From contig NZ_JALUFF010000062.1 in the NCBI RefSeq assembly GCF_027052235.1, positions 1-64,000 of the forward strand: DNA of 64,000 nucleotides, in the 5' to 3' direction. The DNA comes from Thermococcus sp. GTDB lineage: Archaea; Methanobacteriota_B; Thermococci; Thermococcales; Thermococcaceae. Under the pieces are notes generated by a model. It did not search any database. It was not told the DNA's origin and saw nothing but the letters and a program-made list of their open reading frames with translations. Both the position numbers and the translations under genes were made by a program. This document shows, in pieces, positions 41,754-49,350 of the stretch (positions within the stretch are counted from its first letter, which is position 1; every line of letters begins with the position of its first letter).

Positions 41754-43961
41754 ATGAGGAAATTGCTGACAGGACTATTGATTATTCTCATGGTCGTCCC
41801 CCTCGCTAGGGCCGGCACCATCGGAGGCTCAGCGGCTTTTCTGGTCTCCATGGCCGACAAGACCACCGATGTCCAGAAGCTAAGCCTCACCCTTCTGGCA
41901 CTCAGCTACGCCTCAAAGCCCCTCGGGGGGAGCGTTAACGATGAAATAAACTCGCTCGCGCTTGAGCTGATCAACGCCCAGAACCCGGACGGTGGCTGGG
42001 GTTATCGTATCGGTCAGGCAAGTGATGTTTTAGATACCGGCTATGCTGTCGTCGCACTGGTAAATGCCCTCCAATATGTTGAAGCCGACAAGATTAAGAC
42101 GATCAGGAACGGAATCGATAGGGCCGTTTCATACCTCCTATCGGCCGAGGGGGAGGATGGATGGGGCTACGTTCCGGACACGGAACCCTCGTTCTATCCG
42201 ACCGCGATAGCCCTCTGGGCCCTCGGTGAGTATGGCTACTCCTACGTTTATCCCTTCATCAAGGGAGCGGTTCTCTTCCTCAACTACTCCAAGCCTGAAA
42301 TCCCCGAGAACGAGGCCTTAGCTCTAAAGGTCATAGCCTATCATGCAGTCGATTACACAGTTCCTGAGGGGCTCGTCGAGAGGATTATTGGGCTTCTCTA
42401 CACAGGAGACCTCACAATGAAGGAGCGCGCCATGCTGACCTACGCCCTCGAACTCGTAAGGCCCTTCGACTTCAACACCGCTCGGCTAGTTACCGAACTT
42501 GAGGGCCTCGGCAAAGGCGGTGCCAACTACACCTACTGGTTTACGAGGCCGTCTTTCTACCTGGTTCCGTCCCGGACGATTGAGACGACTGCATACGCGC
42601 TGATGGCGATATCAATCCCGGCGATGCACATCGGGGCGATTTCACCCCCAGAAAACCCATACTGGCTCCCCTGCGATGCCCTCCTCAAGTTACAGAACCC
42701 CGATGGAGGGTGGCCGATAAAGAAGGGCGAGCCCTCCCAGGAGATGGCCACATACTACGCCCTAAAGGTCATCGACAAGTGCTACCACTCCAACGAGACC
42801 GTTCAGAAGGCAATCAACTGGACGGAGAGTGCATACGGAAGGGATATGAACGGAACCTTCAGCACCAAGTACTTCTACGCCCTTGAGACCCTTCTGAGCC
42901 TCGGCCTCCTGAACGAGAGCGAGAGGAGGGATGCGATAGAGTACATCTTCAACTCCACGCTGAGGGGCTACGACTACATCTGGGGCAACTCCCTTGGCCC
43001 TCAGCCCTATGAGACTGCCCTAGCCGTTAAGGCCCTTCTAGACCTTGGAGTCCCTGAAACAGACTGGAGGATAACGAAGGCTATCAGCTGGATTCTCAGC
43101 GTTGGGAACGGCAGGGGATGGGGAATAATAGTCAGAACCCGCTACTACACCTACACCCTCGGACCGAACGTTCCGATGACGATAGAGATACTTGACATCC
43201 TCAAAGGCCTCGTTCCGGCAGGAGAGCTGAAGTCCTATGCCGACTGGCTTGTTTCCCAGCGCATCAACGGTGGATGGGCGCCCTTCAAGGCCTACTACGA
43301 TTCCTTCGCCGGCAGGTGGGTCTACGGCAGGCCGACCGTTTACCTGACCGTCAGGGCCACAGACCTGCTCTCAAACTTCGGCTATAACTTCACGAACGAG
43401 ACCCTCTCCTTCGTGCTGAAGGCTAGGGACGAGGGAAGGATAAACGACTGGTCGCTCGACACTGCGATGGCCATCGACTACCTCTGCAGGTTCAAGTTCA
43501 TACCGCCGGTGACCCTATACGAGATAGAGAACGCCTTCTTAACCGGGGAGAACTTCACCGTCATAGGGGTCGGGATCAACGCAACCGAGATAGTCCTTGC
43601 GCTCCGGAAGTTCTTCGGAGATCACTTTAAGCCTTCAAACGGGACGTCACTTGGAAGTGGCTACTACGTCGTAGTTGCCCCCTACGGAGCCTACAACATC
43701 TCAAACTACAATCCGTACGTTGGCTTCAGGCTCTCGGATGGTGGTGTGATACTGGGCAACTATACGGCGCCCATGGTGGACTCAATAGCGGTCGTTCCGG
43801 GTTCAACCGCCAAGGGCATGGTTCTCTTCGTCCTCTACGGCGACAATTCCCGGTGGATGGCTGAGGAGCTCTTCACAACGGGCTTTGTCAAGTACCTCAG
43901 GGGCAACGCGATGCTGATAGTCAACGAGAACGGCAGAATAAGGCAACTCGTGGTGGGGTGA
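41754..43961 (+). CDS. Secreted squalene-cyclase-like (QW-repeat) toroid protein
   Basis: A 735-residue exported protein. A signal peptide (about 1-20, ending ARA) is followed by alpha/alpha-toroid repeats with QW-type motifs: QNPDGGWGY, EDGWGYVPD, LQNPDGGWPI and RINGGWAPF. These occur in prenyltransferases, triterpene cyclases and the complement/alpha-2-macroglobulin thioester fold. The DxDD-type catalytic motif of cyclases is not seen and the protein is secreted, so a binding or structural role is more likely than lipid cyclisation. C-terminal beta domain about 640-735. It stands 6 bases upstream of cetZ in the same operon; why a surface protein is paired with a cytoskeletal gene is unexplained. 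Confidence 0.75.
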   Translation: MRKLLTGLLIILMVVPLARAGTIGGSAAFLVSMADKTTDVQKLSLTLLALSYASKPLGGSVNDEINSLALELINAQNPDGGWGYRIGQASDVLDTGYAVVALVNALQYVEADKIKTIRNGIDRAVSYLLSAEGEDGWGYVPDTEPSFYPTAIALWALGEYGYSYVYPFIKGAVLFLNYSKPEIPENEALALKVIAYHAVDYTVPEGLVERIIGLLYTGDLTMKERAMLTYALELVRPFDFNTARLVTELEGLGKGGANYTYWFTRPSFYLVPSRTIETTAYALMAISIPAMHIGAISPPENPYWLPCDALLKLQNPDGGWPIKKGEPSQEMATYYALKVIDKCYHSNETVQKAINWTESAYGRDMNGTFSTKYFYALETLLSLGLLNESERRDAIEYIFNSTLRGYDYIWGNSLGPQPYETALAVKALLDLGVPETDWRITKAISWILSVGNGRGWGIIVRTRYYTYTLGPNVPMTIEILDILKGLVPAGELKSYADWLVSQRINGGWAPFKAYYDSFAGRWVYGRPTVYLTVRATDLLSNFGYNFTNETLSFVLKARDEGRINDWSLDTAMAIDYLCRFKFIPPVTLYEIENAFLTGENFTVIGVGINATEIVLALRKFFGDHFKPSNGTSLGSGYYVVVAPYGAYNISNYNPYVGFRLSDGGVILGNYTAPMVDSIAVVPGSTAKGMVLFVLYGDNSRWMAEELFTTGFVKYLRGNAMLIVNENGRIRQLVVG

Positions 43962-43967
43962 GAGTCT

Positions 43968-45122
43968 TTGAGGGCTCTAATCATAGGGGTCGGCCAGTGC
44001 GGAACCAAAATCGCCGACCTCTTCTCTTTAGTTGATTTTGAGGCGCTCGCCATAAACACATCCAAGGGCGACCTCGACTACCTCCGCTACATCCCCCCGG
44101 AGAGGAGAATACTGATAGGGGAGTCACTCACCGGGGGAAAGGGGGTCAACGCGAACCCAATCCTCGGAAGGGAGGCCATGAAGCGCGACCTACCAATGGT
44201 GATGAAGAAGATAAACTCAGTCGTTGGTTATGAGGACGTTGACATATTCTTCCTCACCTTCGGCTTTGGCGGTGGAACAGGAGCGGGAGGAACGCCCGTT
44301 CTCGCGGAGGCCTTGAAGGAGGAATACCCGGACTCGCTGGTGGTGGCTATAGGGGCGCTACCGCTCAGGGAGGAAGGAATAAGGCCCACCATAAACGCGG
44401 CCATAACGATAGACAAGCTCTCCAAGATAGCGGACTCAATCATAGCGATAGACAACAACAAGCTCAAAGAGGGAAACGACGACATCAGCAGAGCCTACGA
44501 GCGCATCAACTACACGATAGTCGAGAGAATAGCATCGCTCCTTGCTCTGGTTGACGTTCCGGGAGAACAGACACTCGATGCGAGCGACTTGAAGTTCGTC
44601 CTCAAGGCCTTCGGGAGCTTCGCTACAGTTGGCTACGCCAAGGCCGACGCCGGGAAGGTCAGGAGCCTGTCGAGACTCATAATAAAGTCCTTCGAGAGCG
44701 AGGGGCTCTACCTTGAGGCCAACATAGAGTCGGCCCTCTACGGACTCGTTGCCATCCACGGCCCGCCGGAGGTTCTCAAGGCGAACGAAATATTCGAGGC
44801 CCTGGATTACCTGACGGGGAAGATAAGGGGCAAGCAGATATTCCGCGGTTTCTACCCAGATCCAAAGGAGAGGGAGGTTGAAGTTGTCACTCTCCTCAGC
44901 GGAATCTACGAGAGTAAGAGCATAGAGGAAATCGTGCGCACAGCAAAGGCCTACGCGCGCTCATTCATGAGGGCAAAGGAAGAAGCAGAGACGAAAAAGA
45001 AAGAACTCCTGAGCGGTTTGCCCGACTTCGACGACGTTTATCCCGGGCAAACTGAACTCTACGACGGTCCATTTCCTGACGTCGGGGGAAAGGCAGAGAA
45101 AATGGGGAGGCGAGAGGAATGA
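43968..45122 (+). CDS. cetZ: CetZ-type tubulin-superfamily GTPase
   Basis: A 384-residue cytoplasmic protein of the archaeal CetZ group. The N-terminal GVGQCGTKIADLF binds the nucleotide, and the tubulin signature GGGTGAG (about 101-107) is followed by GTP-pocket residues. The C-terminal half (about 210-340) is the activation domain. The tail (345-384) is acidic and Pro/Gly rich. CetZ proteins shape cells in haloarchaea; in cocci their job is unclear. The start codon is TTG 43968, six bases after the toroid gene, and its last bases overlap the next ATG (ATGA). This is the second tubulin-superfamily gene in the window after the giant one at 15475. Confidence 0.9.
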   Translation: MRALIIGVGQCGTKIADLFSLVDFEALAINTSKGDLDYLRYIPPERRILIGESLTGGKGVNANPILGREAMKRDLPMVMKKINSVVGYEDVDIFFLTFGFGGGTGAGGTPVLAEALKEEYPDSLVVAIGALPLREEGIRPTINAAITIDKLSKIADSIIAIDNNKLKEGNDDISRAYERINYTIVERIASLLALVDVPGEQTLDASDLKFVLKAFGSFATVGYAKADAGKVRSLSRLIIKSFESEGLYLEANIESALYGLVAIHGPPEVLKANEIFEALDYLTGKIRGKQIFRGFYPDPKEREVEVVTLLSGIYESKSIEEIVRTAKAYARSFMRAKEEAETKKKELLSGLPDFDDVYPGQTELYDGPFPDVGGKAEKMGRREE

Positions 45123-45739
45123 CCGAGCCCATTAGGGACTCCGTCGAGGTGGCCCTTGAGCTGGACGAGAGTTCAGTTTACTCCCACATAGCTCACGAGA
45201 GTGCGGAGGACATAATCAGGATAATCTCGTCCATAGATGCCGAGAGGGCAAAGCTGAGGGGAGAGGTCATCTACTATCAAGATGACTGGGACCTACTCAT
45301 AAGGGAGAGAATAGCCAAGGGAAAGCGCCACACGGCCTTCGATTTCTACAATCCGGCCCTCTTGGATATCTGGGAGGAGAAGGTGAGGGAGAGTAAGGGG
45401 CTAAGGAGGAACTACCGGGCCTTCCTAGTTGCCCTCGGGGGAATCATTGGGGCAACGGGCGTTCTCTCCGCGGTTACTCTCCAACCTTGGATACTTTTGG
45501 GTCTTTCGGTACTTCCCCTGGCCCTCTGGTTCAGGGACTGGACGAAGGCCAAGCTGGATCTAATCTACTACGAGCTCACCCAGTTCTTTATAGATGAGCT
45601 GGCAAGTATCATCAAGAAGCATTCTCTTGACCCGGAGAGATACCGCTTCAAGCTGTTCAGTGCTGACTACTTCGATGTTGAAACCAGAAAACTCCCATCC
45701 GGCAATTTTGCAGTCGTTTCCTTCAAACCTAGGGAGTAA
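45119..45739 (+). CDS. Membrane hairpin protein co-transcribed with cetZ
   Basis: A 206-residue protein of unknown family. An N-terminal helical region (about 1-95), two adjacent membrane helices (about 102-118 and 121-140), and a cytoplasmic C-terminal region with aromatic residues (YYELTQFFIDEL). No signal peptide; both termini should be on the same side, probably inside. It overlaps cetZ by 4 bases (ATGA), so translation is coupled. A membrane anchor for the CetZ filament is a reasonable inference. A TATA box (GTTAAATAAG) downstream starts the pilin-like cluster. Confidence 0.7.
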   Translation: MTEPIRDSVEVALELDESSVYSHIAHESAEDIIRIISSIDAERAKLRGEVIYYQDDWDLLIRERIAKGKRHTAFDFYNPALLDIWEEKVRESKGLRRNYRAFLVALGGIIGATGVLSAVTLQPWILLGLSVLPLALWFRDWTKAKLDLIYYELTQFFIDELASIIKKHSLDPERYRFKLFSADYFDVETRKLPSGNFAVVSFKPRE

Positions 45740-45781
45740 CCGTTAAATAAGTTTGAGGCCTTCTTAGTATTAGGTGGGAGA
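45740..45781 (+). promoter_or_regulatory. Promoter of the class III signal cluster
   Basis: GTTAAATAAG at about 45742-45751 gives a TATA box about 30 bases before the start codon, followed by GGTGGGAG as ribosome binding site. It separates the seven-gene pilin-like cluster from the cetZ operon. Confidence 0.45.
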
Positions 45782-46393
45782 ATGAGACTTTTAAGGAAGC
45801 GCGGTCAGATATCGCTGGAGTTCCTCTTGGTGTTTGGGATACTCCTTATTATGCTCCTCTATTCAGCCCGTTCAATGACCTTCAATAACACCTCGTCCAG
45901 AGAGGCTCTTTTGATGCAGGTGGCAGTTGAGGAGAAAAGCACGGCAAATATCATAGCTAGTGCTATTGATCAAGTTTATGCCCAGGGTCCTGGATCCAAG
46001 GTGACTGTTTACGCCCATTTCACTCTTCTTAGAAACGGGGACTACCTGAAGAAGGCTTTTAATCTGACCTCTCCTGTTATTAATATAATCCTTGCGGGGG
46101 AAAACGATCCACTGTTCCCCGCTGGGGCCAGCAATTCTATAGTGGCTGTGGCTGTTTCCAATCAGGGTAATGAGCCGATTATATCAGGTTCGAACAGAAC
46201 CGGTGTATGGGTCCAGACCTTTCTGAAGTACAATGCAACGTCACATACTCGATTTGAGGTAAACTTCACGCCTTCCACCCTTCCTCCGGTGATGAAAGTT
46301 GTTGTGGAATGGAACCCCGCCCAGCCCATCTCCTTGGTTTATAACTCAACGAGTTCCACCTTACATATCAACATCAGGGTGAAGGGATCATGA
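45782..46393 (+). CDS. Class III signal (pilin-like) protein 1
   Basis: A 203-residue protein with a class III prepilin signal: basic start MRLLRKRG, cleavage site before Q, then QISLEFLLVFGILL, which fits the QxSxExxxL consensus of archaeal pilins cut by EppA-type peptidase. The rest is a beta-rich outer domain with several N-glycosylation sequons (NNT, NAT, NFT, NST). Membrane retention of the hydrophobic helix allows assembly into a pilus-like core. It is first in the seven-gene cluster and overlaps the next gene by 4 bases. Confidence 0.78.
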   Translation: MRLLRKRGQISLEFLLVFGILLIMLLYSARSMTFNNTSSREALLMQVAVEEKSTANIIASAIDQVYAQGPGSKVTVYAHFTLLRNGDYLKKAFNLTSPVINIILAGENDPLFPAGASNSIVAVAVSNQGNEPIISGSNRTGVWVQTFLKYNATSHTRFEVNFTPSTLPPVMKVVVEWNPAQPISLVYNSTSSTLHINIRVKGS

Positions 46394-46827
46394 GAAGGGG
46401 TCAGATTAGTATGGATCTCCTCTTTGCCGTTACAATCATCTCTTTAACAGTTGTTAGTTTGATGAACGTTGCGCTTAGTGAAAAAATCGAAGTTGAAAAC
46501 TTTGGAAGAACTGCCCAGCTCAAGCTTTTTGCAATAGATGTTAGGGATACTATTGCTAGAGTTTACTCCGCTGGCTCGGGGATGATGGTCGTTAAATCTT
46601 CCCCGCTCATTTTGGAGGAGGGAGAATGGATAAACATCACGGCATTTAAGAATGGTACTCTGAAGGTTTTAGCGAGTATTGGGGGGAGAGAGTACATTGT
46701 AGTAGAGAGGCTTCAAATTTCGCCGGGAAATACGAGCTCAGTACTTTTGACCGCCGATTCCCCGAACTTTAGGATTGAAACTAGGGAAATTCCGGGTGGT
46801 GGGATTGAAGTCATACTCGCGAAGTAA
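46390..46827 (+). CDS. Class III signal (pilin-like) protein 2
   Basis: A 145-residue protein with the same design: MRRGQISMDLLFAVTIISLTVV, where cleavage would again leave Q at the mature N-terminus, with Asp in place of the usual Glu. A short beta domain follows. It overlaps gene 1 by 4 bases and the following gene by about 23 bases. It could be a minor pilin. The cleavage and assembly are inferred from the family. Confidence 0.75.
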   Translation: MRRGQISMDLLFAVTIISLTVVSLMNVALSEKIEVENFGRTAQLKLFAIDVRDTIARVYSAGSGMMVVKSSPLILEEGEWINITAFKNGTLKVLASIGGREYIVVERLQISPGNTSSVLLTADSPNFRIETREIPGGGIEVILAK

Positions 46828-47269
46828 GGGGCAGACCGCTTTGGAAATGCTCCTGCTACTTGGAGTGATTCTTACCGGGTTAGTTGTGGTTATCTCATCC
46901 TCTCTTCCCACACAGGAAGGAGTCACTCTTTCCTTTGAGGTTCGAAATGCAGCTTCGGATGCCTGTACATATCTCCAGATGGCTGTCGTTGTCAACGACA
47001 GCATCTATGCTCCCTTGAACAATATTATTAAATCCTTCAACTATACTCCTATTCAGTGCAGGTTATCTTCATACTCTACGGATCTCTCTGATGACAGCGT
47101 CAACATCTTTGTGGTATTCGCCTATGAGGGTCCCAACAACAATTCCGTTCAGTTGGCGCTTGAGAGGTACCTATTCCTAAAACTCTCAACGTACAGGGGT
47201 TTTTCCGTGGTCAATGGGAGTCTTTATTATGGGGGGAAGCCTGTTGAATTAGAGGTGAGGACTGGATGA
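46805..47269 (+). CDS. Class III signal (pilin-like) protein 3
   Basis: About 154 residues with SKGQTALEMLLLLGVILTG, a class III signal with Q at the cleavage site and Glu at +5. The start is uncertain: TTG 46805 has GGTGGTG just upstream; GTG 46799 or 46796 and a further TTG at 46775 are in frame. The gene overlaps its predecessor. The beta domain contains cysteines (near residue 50 and 75). The end overlaps the next ATG by 4 bases (ATGA). Confidence 0.68.
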   Translation: MKSYSRSKGQTALEMLLLLGVILTGLVVVISSSLPTQEGVTLSFEVRNAASDACTYLQMAVVVNDSIYAPLNNIIKSFNYTPIQCRLSSYSTDLSDDSVNIFVVFAYEGPNNNSVQLALERYLFLKLSTYRGFSVVNGSLYYGGKPVELEVRTG

Positions 47270-49350
47270 GGAGGGCTCAATTGTTAAGCGTTGATGCACT
47301 CATGGCAACTGTTATGGTAATACTCCTCATTAGTATGGTTAGTGCAAGCTCTGAAAACCTGAAGAGCGGGATAACGGGTTTGATAGAATGGTATGAGAGG
47401 AGCAATGCTCCTGACACCATGCTTGATGTTCTCCTCAAGAGTCCGGGAGTTCCGCCAAACTGGGATGAAAACGTGTCAATTATGATAACTCCGGGACTTA
47501 GATCAAATTATGGTAACTATCTGGATTATAAAAAATTGGACGAGTTTCTGAGCTTGGCCCAGAGAGGAGATAGACGTCTAGTCAGCTTCCTTAGGAACCT
47601 TAGTCTTGGCAGGAATTTCAAATTGGAGATACTTCTCAATGAGGAACAGGTCAACTTTACGCTTAATTATCTTCCTCAGCATGTCAACTGGAGCGCTCTT
47701 TGCAATGTTAAGGACATAGTTAACCAGTATGGTAATCCCGCTGATCAGCCCCTGTATCTCTACTGCTCTTCGGGAAGTGTCAGATTTACACACTCCGGAG
47801 TTAACTACAATACTTTTACTGATGAAAGCCATATATGTGTCAATGCTTCTATGTATGTTGGCAATAACTTCAAAGTTATCGCTGGTGAATATGTGGGTGT
47901 CTCCGATGATTTAACAATAAAGTCCAAAGGGGGTCTTAACGCCTCTGAAATTTACGTTGGGGGTGATGGAACCATTGAGAGTAACGCCCATGTTTACTCT
48001 AGTGGTGATCTCACGATTGGAGGCGCTCTCTATGCCAAGGCTGATGCTCACCTAGCGGTTGGGGGTTCTGCATACCTCAATGATACCGTTAACATCGGAA
48101 ACAGTGCCTATATGAATATCGTTGGGGACTTTTACGCTAGGGGACCCCTTTTAATCCACAGCAATGGACATTTAACGGTGGGTGGAACAGCTTATGTTGA
48201 TGACTATGCATCCGTTGAGAGCCGTGGTTACGTTACTGTCGGAGAGGATTTTTCGATAAACGGTGACTTGAGGACGGATTACAATGCATATATATCTGTT
48301 GGCGGCGCCCTGCGCGTTAATGGAGACTCCACTGTAAAGGGATCAGTGAATGCAACCGAGATGTACGTTAACGGCTCCTTAACGATTGACTCTGGAAGTT
48401 ACGTAATCGTTCACAGGGATCTTTATGTGAATGGAGACCTCTCAGTTTCTGGACATCTTATTGTGGACGGAAATCTATACGTTAACGGAAACGTAGGGGT
48501 TGAATCCCAGGGAAGTGTGGACGTGGGTGGAAAACTCTACCTAACCGGGGAAATTGTGGGGGATGAGACTAACGTTCACGCGGACGGGGGTATTTATGAG
48601 GTACAGCATCTGCCTTGGGATGAATCAAAGTTCAAAATAAACGTATCCTTCCCCAGCATTGGAGAATCCCCGTGTATCCGAGCCTCCGAGGGAGCTCTTT
48701 TGGTTAATATTCAAAACGTTACCTTCATACACAACTATACTGCTAATTGGTTTCTTCCGGGATGGAATGGGTTTTCGTTTGTAGATGGGAAAATAATTCA
48801 AAACATGAACCTCTCTGTTGTTCGCTCAATTAAAAGCTCTGAATGGGTCACGTATTCAGAACGGAAAGCAGTAGTTAGAAAACTTGTATATACCTCAAAC
48901 TATACGATATCGGGGAGTGTGAGCAAGTTACTCTTGTACTCTGGTAAACTAAGCACGGAACTTTCAGGGTATCCTCTGCTCTTTGTGTATCTCCCCAACG
49001 AAACCGGGAACTTTTCCCTAGTTTCAACGTTTAAAAATGAGACCTCTTGGGGTTATGGAATAGTGGCGGTATCCCGGACTCAAAGTGCAACACTTTACTT
49101 TGCCCAAAGAGTGATTCATACGGGCTCCGGGGAAAGTATTAATAGCTGTGAAATTTCAATTAATGAGAACAGGGTTGTTATTCCATGGGAGTGCCTGTTC
49201 CCCCTAACTGGGAAAGTTTCTTTCTCAGTATGGGCATATAATGTTAACTTCGACGGAAACATTAGAATAGTCGATGATGGGAACATCGGAGCTTATTTAG
49301 AACCGATTCCGGAAGTTGCCATAATAAAACTATGGGTGTGGGGAATATGA
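47266..49350 (+). CDS. Class III signal protein with bactofilin-like beta-solenoid
   Basis: A 694-residue protein. The N-terminus MRRAQLLSVDALMATVMVILLISMV is a pilin-like membrane segment. A helical region follows. From about residue 205 to 445 short turns repeat with GG/NG at each corner (for example HLTVGGTAYVDDYASVESRGYVTVGEDF, in parts), as in bactofilins and other polymer-forming right-handed beta-solenoids. A C-terminal beta-sandwich (about 450-694) follows. I know of no established family joining a pilin helix to such a solenoid, though databases were not consulted. Many sequons suggest glycosylation. It overlaps its neighbours on both sides. Confidence 0.75.
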   Translation: MRRAQLLSVDALMATVMVILLISMVSASSENLKSGITGLIEWYERSNAPDTMLDVLLKSPGVPPNWDENVSIMITPGLRSNYGNYLDYKKLDEFLSLAQRGDRRLVSFLRNLSLGRNFKLEILLNEEQVNFTLNYLPQHVNWSALCNVKDIVNQYGNPADQPLYLYCSSGSVRFTHSGVNYNTFTDESHICVNASMYVGNNFKVIAGEYVGVSDDLTIKSKGGLNASEIYVGGDGTIESNAHVYSSGDLTIGGALYAKADAHLAVGGSAYLNDTVNIGNSAYMNIVGDFYARGPLLIHSNGHLTVGGTAYVDDYASVESRGYVTVGEDFSINGDLRTDYNAYISVGGALRVNGDSTVKGSVNATEMYVNGSLTIDSGSYVIVHRDLYVNGDLSVSGHLIVDGNLYVNGNVGVESQGSVDVGGKLYLTGEIVGDETNVHADGGIYEVQHLPWDESKFKINVSFPSIGESPCIRASEGALLVNIQNVTFIHNYTANWFLPGWNGFSFVDGKIIQNMNLSVVRSIKSSEWVTYSERKAVVRKLVYTSNYTISGSVSKLLLYSGKLSTELSGYPLLFVYLPNETGNFSLVSTFKNETSWGYGIVAVSRTQSATLYFAQRVIHTGSGESINSCEISINENRVVIPWECLFPLTGKVSFSVWAYNVNFDGNIRIVDDGNIGAYLEPIPEVAIIKLWVWGI

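Noticed and set aside
41754-43961. Triterpene (squalene-hopene) cyclase
   Set aside because: The protein has a signal peptide and lacks a visible DxDD motif; only the toroid repeats are shared.
47881-48600. Possible repeat array or CRISPR-like element in the 694-residue gene
   Set aside because: The repetition is at the protein level (short turns with Gly); DNA units differ in length and sequence and no constant repeat with unique spacers exists. No CRISPR array was seen anywhere in the window.
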